DNA of 55,342 bases from a virus: positions 1 to 55,342 of IMG/VR virus record IMGVR_UViG_3300009149_000039; one strand, given 5' to 3'. Under the pieces are notes generated by a model. It saw only the letters and a program-made list of their open reading frames with translations. It did no database searches and was not told the origin of the DNA. Positions 1 through 8,669 of the stretch are shown in pieces (position 1 is the first letter of the stretch; each line of letters opens with the position of its first letter). The position numbers and the translations under genes are program-made.

Positions 1-3000
1 ATGTACCACTTGTGCCAACTCCAGATGTTCCTGATGTACCACTTGTGCCAATTCCAGATGTACCGCTACTTCCAGAAGTACCACTTGTACCCGAACTACC
101 TGAAGTACCACTTGTACCCGAACTACCTGAAGTACCGCTACTTCCAGAAGTACCACTTGTACCAGATGAACCTGAATTACCACTAGAACCGGAAGTACCG
201 CTACTTCCAGAACTTCCATCTTCACCAGATGTTCCACTACTACCTGAACTTCCGCTACTACCAGAAGAACCTGAAGACCCAGAAGAACCGCTTGTTCCAC
301 TTGAACCGGAACTGCCAGATGTGCCACTTGTACCACTGCTTCCCGAAGACCCAGAACTTCCGCTACTTTCTGATGTACCTGAACTACCAGAAGAACCTGA
401 ACTACCAGAAGTTCCACTTGTCCCTGATGAACCAGATGTACCGCTCGTACCACTTGAACCGCTACTTCCACTTGAACCAGAACTACCGCTTGTGCCTGAA
501 CTTCCATCACTTCCGCTTGTACCACTACTACCCGAACTTCCACTACTTCCTGAACTACCACTTGAACCACTAGACCCTGATGTTCCACTACTACCATCTA
601 GTCCTGATGTACCACTACTTCCTGAAGACCCAGATGTTCCGCTTGTACCACTACTTCCAGAAGACCCGGAACTTCCAGATGTTCCACTTGAACCATCTAT
701 ACCGCTCGTTCCACTGCTACCTGAAGATCCACTTGTTCCTGAACTTCCACTTGAACCACTACTACCTGACGACCCGCTTGTACCACTCGTTCCTGATGTT
801 CCGCTTGTACCACTACTACCATCTTCTCCACTCGTTCCTGAAGAACCACTATTACCTGAAGACCCGCTTGTACCCGATGTTCCGCTACTTCCATCTATTC
901 CTGATGTACCGCTACTTCCTGATGTTCCACTTGTACCAGAACTTCCAGATGTTCCACTTGTACCCGAACTACCGCTAGAACCTGATGTTCCAGAACTTCC
1001 GCTAGAACCTGAAGAACCACTTGTGCCCGAACTACCACTACTACCCGAGGTTCCACTTGTACCAGAATTACCGCTTGAACCTGATGAACCTGAGCTTCCG
1101 CTTGTTCCACTACTTCCATCTTCTCCACTTGTTCCTGAAGAACCAGATGTTCCACTGCTACCCGAGGTTCCACTACTACCATCAATTCCACTCGTTCCGC
1201 TACTACCTGAAGACCCACCGCTTCCTGAACTTCCACTTGTACCAGATGATCCGCTACTACCGCTTGTCCCTGATGTGCCACTTGACCCATCTTCACCAGA
1301 TGAGCCACTTGTACCAGAACTTCCGCTAGAACCTGAAGAACCGCTTGTTCCTGATGTACCAGATGATCCGCTACTTCCATCTTCACCACTCGTTCCTGAA
1401 GAACCCGATGTGCCACTACTACCCGAAGACCCAGAATTTCCACTACTACCTGATGTACCACTACTACCTGATGTACCACTGCTACCTGATGTACCACTGC
1501 TACCAGAAGAACCAGATGTTCCACTCGTACCAGAAGAACCGCTACTTCCCGAACTACCACTAGTACCACTTGAACCATTACTTCCAGAAGAACCAGATGT
1601 TCCGCTTGTTCCAGAACTTCCTGATTCACCACTTGTCCCAGAGCTTCCGCTTGAGCCTGAACTACCACTACTTCCGCTTGTACCACTACTTCCAGAAGAA
1701 CCACTAGAACCCGATGTACCAGAAGAACCACTAGAACCCGATGTACCAGAAGAACCTGATATACCAGATGTTCCACTACTACCAGAACTACCACTTGAGC
1801 CTGAGCTTCCAGATGAACCGCTTGTGCCAGATGTTCCCGAAGAACCGGAACTTCCACTCGTTCCACTACTTCCATCTATACCAGATGTCCCACTTGTTCC
1901 TGAAGAACCTGCGTCACCTTGTTCACCGCTTGTCCCAGAACTACCATCACTTCCTGAACTTCCAGAAGAACCGCTCGTTCCTGAAGTACCACTACTTCCA
2001 TCTTCACCTGATGTTCCGCTACTACCATCATCACCACTTGTACCAGATGTTCCGCTACTACCATCTATCCCACTAGTTCCAGATGACCCTTCAATACCTT
2101 GTTCTCCACTTGAACCACTACTACCACTTGTTCCGCTTGTTCCTGATGTTCCCGAACTTCCATCTTCACCACTCGTTCCAGAACTACCACTACTACCTGA
2201 ACTTCCTGATGTACCGCTTGTTCCAGATGACCCTTCAATACCTTGTTCTCCACTTGTTCCAGAACTACCATTACTACCAGATGTACCGCTTGTACCAGAA
2301 CTACCATCTTCACCGGATGTACCAGAAGATCCGCTAGTTCCAGAAGAACCGCTTGTTCCACTTGACCCAGATGTCCCACCGCTTCCAGAAGAACCGCTTG
2401 TTCCACTTGACCCAGATGTCCCACCGCTTCCAGAAGAACCACTTGTTCCACTACTACCGTCACTTCCACTACTACCTGAGCTACCAGATGTACCGCTCGT
2501 TCCGCTACTTCCATCACTACCTGATGTTCCGCTTGTGCCTGATGAACCGTCTTCACCATCTATACCACTTGAGCCAGAAGACCCGCTTGTTCCAGAACTT
2601 CCATCTACACCACTTGTTCCAGAACTTCCATCTACACCACTTGTTCCACTACTACCATCATCACCTGACGTACCAGATGTACCGCTACTACCACTTGTTC
2701 CAGAACTTCCATCTACACCACTTGTTCCAGAACTACCATCTTCACCAGATGTACCGCTTGTGCCAGAACTACCATCTTCACCAGATGTACCGCTTGTGCC
2801 AGAACTACCATCTTCACCGGATGTACCGCTTGTGCCAGAACTACCATCTTCACCGGATGTACCGCTACTTCCATCACTTCCTGATGAACCCGAACTTCCC
2901 GATGTCCCACTTGTTCCAGATGACCCTTCAATACCTTGTTCTCCACTTGTACCTGAACTTCCTGATGTACCGCTATCGCCACTTGTACCACTACTTCCTG

Positions 3001-4282
3001 ATGATCCAGATGTTCCTGAAGTTCCGCTTGAGCCATCTTCACCAGATGTTCCACTTAAACCACTTGAACCACTTGTACCTGAAGAACCAACATCACCTGT
3101 TGCACCGCTTGTACCAGAACTTCCTGATGTTCCATCTTCACCACTTGTTCCGCTTGAACCTGAACTTCCACTATCACCTGTTGCTCCACTTGTACCCGAA
3201 CTTCCTGATGTACCGCTATCGCCACTTGTACCACTACTTCCTGATGTTCCATCTTCACCAGATGTTCCAGATGAACCACTATCACCTATTCCACCACTTG
3301 TACCACTACTTCCTGATGTTCCATCTTCACCGCTTGTACCTGAAGAACCTGCTTCACCAGTTGCTCCTGATGTTCCTGAACTACCATCTTCTCCTGAAGT
3401 ACCTGAAGAACCAGCATCACCACTTGTTCCAGAACTTCCACTATCACCACTTGTTCCAGAACTTCCACTATCACCACTTGTTCCAGAACTTCCACTATCA
3501 CCACTTGTTCCAGAACTTCCACTATCACCAGATGTTCCACTTGTTCCTGATGTACCTGAAGAACCTGCATCGCCTGATGTTCCACTTGTTCCAGATGATC
3601 CATTATTACCGCTTGACCCACTACTTCCAGATGTACCAGATGAACCTGTATCACCAGATGTTCCACTTGTTCCTGATGTTCCAACACCAGAACTACCACT
3701 AGAACCTGATGTTCCTGAAGACCCAGTATCACCAGATGTTCCTGAAGACCCATCAATACCAGATGTTCCTGAAGAACCAGCATCACCTGTTGCACCACTT
3801 GTACCACTACTACCTGATGTACCATTTTCACCAGATGTCCCAGAACTACCACTATCACCTGAACTTCCAGATGTTCCTGAACTACCCGATGTACCTGTAT
3901 CACCTGTTGCTCCGCTTGTACCACTACTTCCAGATGAACCACTTGTTCCACTACTACCTACATCACCATCAATACCACTTGAACCTGAACTTCCACTTGT
4001 ACCAGATGAACCTAATGTTCCATCTTCGCCACTTGTACCAGATGAACCTGATGTTCCTGATGTACCAGAACTACCTCTTAGACCAGATGTACCGCTAGTT
4101 CCCGCAGACCCACTAATTCCAGATGTCCCAGATGTCCCAGAAGACCCATCACCAATAAGTGTTTGAAGTGTTTCTAAAGATACCTGATAAGTAATCCCAC
4201 TAATTACAATAGTGGTTACACCACTTATACTAGGATTTGTATTTAACGGAAGATCGGTTATATTTTTTCCACATTTAGACAT
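1..4282 (-). CDS. Giant collagen-like tail fibre protein (3' end outside window)
   Basis: The minus strand stays open from an ATG at 4282 to the window edge (1427 codons). About 45 ordinary residues (start MSKCGKNITDLPLNTN) are followed by some 1380 residues of Gly-X-Y triplets, mostly G-T-S, G-S-S, G-E-D and G-A-T, with very little proline. The visible C-terminal end has register breaks (G-I-G, G-V-G), so the collagen block may be ending near position 1. Gly-X-Y trimers are known from phage tail fibres and spikes; a fibre role is inferred. A start-to-stop ORF search misses it because its stop lies outside the window, and the long proline-rich frame on the plus strand is only its shadow. Three glycosyltransferases and a sulfotransferase are nearby, and the Ser/Thr content would suit O-linked decoration. 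Confidence 0.85.
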   Translation of the reverse strand, partial: MSKCGKNITDLPLNTNPSISGVTTIVISGITYQVSLETLQTLIGDGSSGTSGTSGISGSAGTSGTSGLRGSSGTSGTSGSSGTSGEDGTLGSSGTSGSSGSSGIDGDVGSSGTSGSSGSSGTSGATGDTGTSGSSGTSGSSGDSGSSGTSGENGTSGSSGTSGATGDAGSSGTSGIDGSSGTSGDTGSSGTSGSSGSSGVGTSGTSGTSGDTGSSGTSGSSGSSGNNGSSGTSGTSGDAGSSGTSGTSGTSGDSGSSGTSGDSGSSGTSGDSGSSGTSGDSGSSGTSGDAGSSGTSGEDGSSGTSGATGEAGSSGTSGEDGTSGSSGTSGGIGDSGSSGTSGEDGTSGSSGTSGDSGTSGSSGTSGATGDSGSSGSSGTSGEDGTSGSSGTSGATGDVGSSGTSGSSGLSGTSGEDGSSGTSGTSGSSGSSGTSGDSGTSGSSGTSGEQGIEGSSGTSGTSGSSGSSGSDGSSGTSGEDGSSGTSGTSGEDGSSGTSGTSGEDGSSGTSGTSGEDGSSGTSGVDGSSGTSGSSGTSGTSGDDGSSGTSGVDGSSGTSGVDGSSGTSGSSGSSGIDGEDGSSGTSGTSGSDGSSGTSGTSGSSGSSGSDGSSGTSGSSGSGGTSGSSGTSGSSGSGGTSGSSGTSGSSGTSGSSGTSGEDGSSGTSGTSGSNGSSGTSGEQGIEGSSGTSGTSGSSGSSGSSGTSGEDGSSGTSGTSGTSGSSGSSGEQGIEGSSGTSGIDGSSGTSGTSGDDGSSGTSGEDGSSGTSGTSGSSGSSGSDGSSGTSGEQGDAGSSGTSGTSGIDGSSGTSGSSGSSGTSGTSGSSGSSGSSGSSGSSGTSGISGSSGTSGSSGSSGTSGSSGSSGSSGTSGSSGSSGSSGSSGTSGESGSSGTSGTSGSSGSNGSSGTSGSSGSSGSSGTSGTSGSSGSSGTSGSSGTSGSSGTSGSSGNSGSSGSSGTSGSSGTSGEDGSSGSSGTSGTSGSSGSSGSSGTSGSSGEDGSSGTSGTSGSSGSSGTSGSSGSGGSSGSSGTSGIDGSSGTSGSSGTSGSSGTSGEDGSSGTSGSSGSSGSSGNSGTSGTSGSSGSSGTSGSSGSSGSSGTSGSSGSSGTSGTSGSSGTSGTSGSSGTSGIDGSSGTSGTSGSSGNSGSSGTSGEDGSSGTSGTSGTSGTSGSSGSSGSSGSSGTSGSSGSSGTSGIDGSSGTSGSSGSSGSSGTSGTSGSSGSSGTSGLDGSSGTSGSSGSSGSSGSSGSSGSSGTSGSDGSSGTSGSSGSSGSSGSSGTSGTSGSSGTSGTSGSSGSSGSSGTSESSGSSGSSGSSGTSGTSGSSGSSGTSGSSGSSGSSGSSGSSGSSGTSGEDGSSGSSGTSGSSGNSGSSGTSGTSGSSGTSGSSGTSGTSGSSGTSGTSGSSGTSGIGTSGTSGTSGVGTSGT
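2727..2870. repeat. 36-bp tandem repeat, 4 copies, in fibre gene
   Basis: The block beginning CCAGAACTACCATCTTCACC recurs at 2727, 2763, 2799 and 2835, a period of 36 bases or four Gly-X-Y triplets, with only single-base differences. It indicates recent unit duplication inside the coding repeat. Confidence 0.85.
3421..3528. repeat. 27-bp tandem repeat, 4 copies, in fibre gene
   Basis: The unit CACTTGTTCCAGAACTTCCA plus CTATCAC is repeated four times without interruption. Each unit encodes three Gly-X-Y triplets, so copy-number change keeps the reading frame and changes fibre length. Confidence 0.85.
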
Positions 4283-4318
4283 ATAAATAAATACTTTTAT
4301 ATGTAATTATCATACATT

Positions 4319-4816
4319 TTATTCGTAAGTTAGTTTAAATCCATCTTCAGTCATTATAATACAACCGTCCTCTGTTAGAATATATGTACAACAATAAGCG
4401 GTAACATCGTCAGGTTTAGAATTATACAACCCAGATCCTATAATATTCTCATCGATTGATAATGAAGAATCAATAACAAACTCAATTAAATTAAAATTAT
4501 CAATAATTAAATCAAATGGTGGTAGCTCTACCTCAAAATCAAAAAAACTATCTGATTTTAAAATAAAATCAATATATTGAATATCATCTAAAATAAAATC
4601 AGCATATTGAGTATTATCTAAGATAATTTTAATATTATCAAAATTATCGGACACGAAATCAACATACCCAAAACTATCTAATATAAAATCAAAAACATCA
4701 TTTTTTAATTCGATATCTAAATCATTTTCGGAAATTAAAATAAAATCAAAATTGTCAAAAAGTACAAAATCGACATTTCCTGAGTTATATAAAGTAATAA
4801 AATTAAAAGGATTCAT
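4319..4816 (-). CDS. Hypothetical protein with Asp/Phe-rich internal repeats
   Basis: 165 aa, not recognised. Residues 15-110 are built of loose 10-13 residue repeats of the type (D/S)-x-F-x-(Y/D)-(V/I)-D-F-(I/V)-L. The C-terminus has two short beta-like repeats (ILTEDGCIIMTEDG). It starts 7 bases downstream of a minus-strand TATTTATA element and lies between the fibre gene and a divergent virion-type operon, so a structural or fibre-associated role is possible. Confidence 0.6.
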   Translation of the reverse strand: MNPFNFITLYNSGNVDFVLFDNFDFILISENDLDIELKNDVFDFILDSFGYVDFVSDNFDNIKIILDNTQYADFILDDIQYIDFILKSDSFFDFEVELPPFDLIIDNFNLIEFVIDSSLSIDENIIGSGLYNSKPDDVTAYCCTYILTEDGCIIMTEDGFKLTYE

Positions 4817-4822
4817 ATTGTT

Positions 4823-4830
4823 TATAAATA
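4823..4830 (-). promoter_or_regulatory. TATTTATA element, minus strand
   Basis: TATTTATA read on the minus strand, 6 bases before the ATG at 4816. One of at least a dozen such octamers placed upstream of genes in this window and oriented with the gene; candidate late promoter. Confidence 0.4.
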
Positions 4831-4847
4831 TCTTCTCAATTCTTTGA

Positions 4848-4855
4848 TATTTATA
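4848..4855 (+). promoter_or_regulatory. TATTTATA element, plus strand
   Basis: TATTTATA 14 bases before the ATG at 4870. With the element at 4823-4830 it forms a divergent pair in the short gap between two genes. Confidence 0.4.
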
Positions 4856-4869
4856 TAAAAATCGAAATA

Positions 4870-5658
4870 ATGAATGAATCTTTAAAACGAATTATTGAAG
4901 AAACTTTAGATCACAACAAATTGTTGAAAGAAAAATCAGTAAGTCAATCCCAGCGAGGTCTTATTTTTTCTAAAAGGAAACAATATGGTTCTAAAAAAAA
5001 TACCCCTAAAAAATGGAAATGGATTTGGAATAGTGATTGGGAAAATAAAGGAAAATTACCAAAAAGAAAAAAACCCGAAAAAACAGACGAGGAAGAAGTT
5101 GATGAAGTTGTTGATGCAGATGGAAACATTCAAACAGGGGATAAATCTAATGACTTTAATGTTAAAGGTGTAACATCACCAAAAACAAGTGATGAATATG
5201 CTCGTGCTGTTGGTGGTCAAATGGGTGGTGCAGGACTTGATGGTGGTGGAAATGCTGCTAGGTTAATGAGATATTTCGGGGAAGAAGATATGAGTAAAGT
5301 ATTGGGGGCAGAAACAATAGAAAAAGATTTACCATACGATGATGCAAAAGAACATTTTGAAGATGAATTAGAGATACCAGAAGATGAAATCGAAGATAGA
5401 CTAAAGGAATTAGGATATGAATCAGATTACGCAGAGGGTGTTTTAAGATTAGTCGAAAACCCTAAAGAATATGTTCGAGATTATTTAGAAAGTATTTTAT
5501 CAAAAAAAACAAATATAAATGATATGGTTGAAAAAGATGATGAAGAAAAAACTATTAACCCAATCATAAAAAAACAAATAGATGTTTTAAAACAAACATT
5601 AAAAGATAATGGAATTTCAACAAAACAATTTTTGTCATATATAAAAAACAATGAATAA
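4870..5658 (+). CDS. Hypothetical acidic protein, first gene of plus-strand virion-type operon
   Basis: 262 aa, not recognised. A basic N-terminal third (residues 40-75, many Lys with WKWIWNSDW) is followed by an acidic EEEVDEVVDAD stretch, a Gly-rich segment (GGQMGGAGLDGGG, about 115-128) and a helical C-terminal half. The N-terminus MNESLKRIIEE resembles the short helical leaders on several other proteins here. The stop overlaps the start of the next gene by 8 bases, so the two are translationally coupled. Confidence 0.7.
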   Translation: MNESLKRIIEETLDHNKLLKEKSVSQSQRGLIFSKRKQYGSKKNTPKKWKWIWNSDWENKGKLPKRKKPEKTDEEEVDEVVDADGNIQTGDKSNDFNVKGVTSPKTSDEYARAVGGQMGGAGLDGGGNAARLMRYFGEEDMSKVLGAETIEKDLPYDDAKEHFEDELEIPEDEIEDRLKELGYESDYAEGVLRLVENPKEYVRDYLESILSKKTNINDMVEKDDEEKTINPIIKKQIDVLKQTLKDNGISTKQFLSYIKNNE

Positions 5659-6127
5659 AGATTTAAAAGGTGACTTATATAAAATTGAACCATTAATTTT
5701 ATCCACCATTAAAAATGCGTTAATGTTGTATCCACATAGTGATGGAACAGAAAGAGCAAGAGAATTATTACAAGGTACGGTAAATTATAATCAATTAAAA
5801 AAAATACTACACGATATGAAAAGTTTCAAAAATAATAATGAAACTGAAAAGTATCAATTGTGTGGTGGTTCATCTTTTGAATCATGGGGTACAACTGTGT
5901 TAAATAATCGTAGAAAAAATGTTAAAGACAATAAAAAATCAAGCAAAAACGCGGATAGTATTGGTGGAACACAGGGAAGATCAAACCCATTTTTAAAAAA
6001 ACATACAAAAAATAAAAAACCAATGGCACCACCAAAAACAAATATGACACCAAATTCAAAATCGAATTTTGCGTCAACACTTAAATTGGGTAAATTGTTT
6101 GAAGAAATAATGAAATCAAATATTTAA
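5651..6127 (+). CDS. Hypothetical protein, basic C-terminal half
   Basis: 158 aa, not recognised. An N-terminal helical domain (1-85) is followed by a Lys/Asn/Pro-rich disordered half that ends in a short amphipathic helix (KLGKLFEEIMKS). It overlaps the upstream gene by 8 bases and is followed 4 bases later by the six-repeat protein, so it belongs to the same operon. Confidence 0.65.
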   Translation: MNKDLKGDLYKIEPLILSTIKNALMLYPHSDGTERARELLQGTVNYNQLKKILHDMKSFKNNNETEKYQLCGGSSFESWGTTVLNNRRKNVKDNKKSSKNADSIGGTQGRSNPFLKKHTKNKKPMAPPKTNMTPNSKSNFASTLKLGKLFEEIMKSNI

Positions 6128-6131
6128 TATT

Positions 6132-7112
6132 ATGGACCCAGAAACATACGGTAAAAATACAGATTTAGAATTAATTGCGGAACAACAAAGAAAAGCACAT
6201 ATTGTTAAAAACACATATACAGATGATAACAGTTATGGGGTAACAAATGCAAATGCGATATCAGACGGTGATGAAAAAGGAAAAGGTGAAGGGAAAGACG
6301 GAGTAGTTGGTTCAAGTATCGATATACAAACAAGAATAGCAAACACAATAAAAAATTTATATAACGAAAATTTCGGGTATGGTGTTACCAACCCTAACGC
6401 CATATCAGATGGTGATGAAAAAGGTAAGGGAGAAGCAGGTGATAATGGTAGTGTAGGTTCAAAAACAGATATAAACGAAAGAATACAATTAGTTGCAAGA
6501 AATATTTATAATGAAAATTTCGGGTACGGAGTTACTAATCCAAATGCGATATCAGACGGTGATGAAAAAGGTAAGGGAGAAAATGATGGTAAGATAGGAT
6601 CGGTAACTGATATTAACGAAAGAACACAATTATTAGCAAGAAATACATATGATGAAAATTTCGAATATGATACAACAAACCCTAACGCGATATCAGACGG
6701 TGACGATAAAGGAAAAGGTGAAGGTGAAACAGGTAGTGTAGGGTCAAAAACAGACATAAATGAAAGAACACAATTAGTCGCAAGAAATATCTACGATGAT
6801 AATTTTGGGTATGATGTAACTAACCCTAACGCAATATCTGATGGTGACGAAAAAGGGAAAGGTGAAGGACCAAGTGGAACAATAGGTTCACAAACAGATA
6901 TTAATAGAAGAATAGATAGTGTAGCGAGGAATATATATAATGAATTTTTCGCATATGATGTTACTAATCCTAATGCAATATCAGATGGTGATGAAAAAGG
7001 AAAAGGTGAAGGTGAGGATGGTAGAATCGGGTCAAGAACCGATATTAACGAAAGAATTGTTTCAACAGCAAGAAATGATTATGGTGAACATAATAGATAC
7101 CCTGATTTTTAA
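6132..7112 (+). CDS. Six-repeat virion-type protein (ISDGDEKGKGE repeats)
   Basis: 326 aa made almost entirely of about 44-residue tandem repeats. Each has a helical part (TDINERTQLVARNIYNENF), a turn (GYGVTNPNAISDGDEKGKGE) and a short Gly/Asp variable segment. The ISDGD core occurs six times. The DGDEKGKGE block could be a metal-binding or flexible linker. The stop (7112) shares a base with the next ATG. No catalytic motif is seen; a structural role is inferred from repeat architecture and position. Confidence 0.65.
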   Translation: MDPETYGKNTDLELIAEQQRKAHIVKNTYTDDNSYGVTNANAISDGDEKGKGEGKDGVVGSSIDIQTRIANTIKNLYNENFGYGVTNPNAISDGDEKGKGEAGDNGSVGSKTDINERIQLVARNIYNENFGYGVTNPNAISDGDEKGKGENDGKIGSVTDINERTQLLARNTYDENFEYDTTNPNAISDGDDKGKGEGETGSVGSKTDINERTQLVARNIYDDNFGYDVTNPNAISDGDEKGKGEGPSGTIGSQTDINRRIDSVARNIYNEFFAYDVTNPNAISDGDEKGKGEGEDGRIGSRTDINERIVSTARNDYGEHNRYPDF

Positions 7113-7963
7113 TGACTGAGTTATATACCATATCAAATATTTTATTATTGGAACAGGACAGTAAAATGATGGATTTAAGAAAAGCCATTATTGAACGAAA
7201 ACCAATTTCAATACAATATTCAGGACCACCTGAAGAAGTTTTATCTGGGCCAAGGTATGATATTGAACCAATTGTTATGGGGACAAATGCAAAAAGCGGT
7301 AATCTCGTTATTTGGGCATATGTTTTTAGAGGTGTATCAAAAAAAGGAATACCTGGGTGGAAAATGTTTAGAGTTGATAGAATTCAAAGTATAGATGCTG
7401 ATAGTTTTAATAAAGATTCATTTAAATTAGAAGATTTACCGGGATATCAACAAGGAAAAGCACCAAATGCGATGAAATCCCTAAGTCGTGTTGATATATA
7501 TTCACCATATTGGTTTGAAGGATATAAAAAGAATCAAAAGAAACCATATCAACCAGCACCGCCAGCTCCTGAACCAAAAGAAGTTCCGACAACAGAACCG
7601 ACAACAGCACCGACAGAAGTACCGACAAGTCCTGATTTATTTTCACATAAACTTGATATAATAGCTTTTAATAAATTAAAAGCAAAAGTACAAGATGTTG
7701 ATGGTCAAAAAACGGTAACTAATCAAGAATATCAAGACACATTGAATAATTTATATAAAGACAAAGAAGGTGAATGGAAAAGATATCAATCGATGGTATC
7801 AGGTAATGTAAGACCTGGGGAGGGAACAAGAAATCGATTTAAAACATATGGAAAAAAAGAAATCGATGATTTATTATCACAGAACGGTATTACTGTTTCA
7901 AATGAAGTAAACAATATGGTTGCTGAGATACAAAAAAGATTTAAAGACTTGATTTTTTCATAA
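7112..7963 (+). CDS. WYL-like domain protein with Pro/Thr linker
   Basis: 283 aa. Residues 20-105 have the layout of a WYL-type ligand-binding domain: an N-terminal helix (LRKAIIERKPISIQYSG), an R-x-x-I-x-P strand (RYDIEPIVMG), then an aromatic strand and FRVDRI at about residues 80-90. Residues 145-175 are a Pro/Thr/Glu linker and the rest is helical. WYL domains usually regulate transcription in response to nucleotides, but this one has no visible DNA-binding domain and sits in a virion-type operon. The family call is an inference from pattern. Confidence 0.5.
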   Translation: MTELYTISNILLLEQDSKMMDLRKAIIERKPISIQYSGPPEEVLSGPRYDIEPIVMGTNAKSGNLVIWAYVFRGVSKKGIPGWKMFRVDRIQSIDADSFNKDSFKLEDLPGYQQGKAPNAMKSLSRVDIYSPYWFEGYKKNQKKPYQPAPPAPEPKEVPTTEPTTAPTEVPTSPDLFSHKLDIIAFNKLKAKVQDVDGQKTVTNQEYQDTLNNLYKDKEGEWKRYQSMVSGNVRPGEGTRNRFKTYGKKEIDDLLSQNGITVSNEVNNMVAEIQKRFKDLIFS

Positions 7964-7983
7964 ACAAAAAATATATTTAACAT

Positions 7984-8613
7984 ATGACAATGAAACTAAA
8001 CAACGGACCAATATCTCAAGACGATTTAATGTTACGTCTAGCAAATGCTAAGAAAGTAATGGAAAAAGTAGATGATGGTAATTACCATAAAGGGAATATT
8101 AACGAAGCCCCTATTGTTAATGATGATGAAGCATATGCAATAGCTGACCAATTAAGAACAGATGATGAAACAGTACCACTAAAGGATGTAGGGACTGTTA
8201 ATATTAGTAAAATGCAAGAAGAAAAAATTAATCAATCAAATTTACCTGAACATATAAAACAAGCGATGATAAATAACCCTACACAATTATCGTTAAATGA
8301 TTCATTAGATATGAATTTTGTTGAAAGAACAAAAAAAATAATGGAGCAACAAGGTGTAAGTACAAAAAAAACGAATAACACACAACCAAGAACGAATAAT
8401 CCACCACAATCATTAAATAGTAATGATATAGTATCCCAACTAACACCGATAATTGAAAATATTGTATTAAAAACGATGAACGACATTTTCGATAAAAAAT
8501 TGGATTTAATTTTAAATGCTCAAAAAACATCAACAATTAATGAAAATTTAGTATTAAAGGTTGGTGAATCTATTTTTAGTGGTAAAATTACAGGTGTAAA
8601 AAAAAGTAAGTAA
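7984..8613 (+). CDS. Hypothetical helical protein
   Basis: 209 aa, not recognised. A charged N-terminal half, an Asn/Thr/Pro-rich linker (about 115-140) and a C-terminal domain with a helix (PIIENIVLKTMNDIFDKK) and a beta pair (VLKVGESIFSGKITGVK). Last gene of the 4.9-8.6 kb plus-strand operon. Confidence 0.6.
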   Translation: MTMKLNNGPISQDDLMLRLANAKKVMEKVDDGNYHKGNINEAPIVNDDEAYAIADQLRTDDETVPLKDVGTVNISKMQEEKINQSNLPEHIKQAMINNPTQLSLNDSLDMNFVERTKKIMEQQGVSTKKTNNTQPRTNNPPQSLNSNDIVSQLTPIIENIVLKTMNDIFDKKLDLILNAQKTSTINENLVLKVGESIFSGKITGVKKSK

Positions 8614-8669
8614 TTTACAATTCCCTTTTCTATTTTTTTTAATTATATTTTTGTCATAAATACTATAAT

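Noticed and set aside
697-3951. Several long Val/Glu/Gln-rich minus-strand frames in the repeat
   Set aside because: They are shifted frames of the same low-complexity repeat, without starts, domains or sensible composition.
12-4166. 1384-codon Pro/Leu/Val-rich ORF on the plus strand
   Set aside because: It is the complement of the Gly-X-Y coding repeat. The minus strand has a normal N-terminal domain, an ATG and the classic collagen period; the plus frame begins at GTG inside the repeat and has no non-repeat domain.
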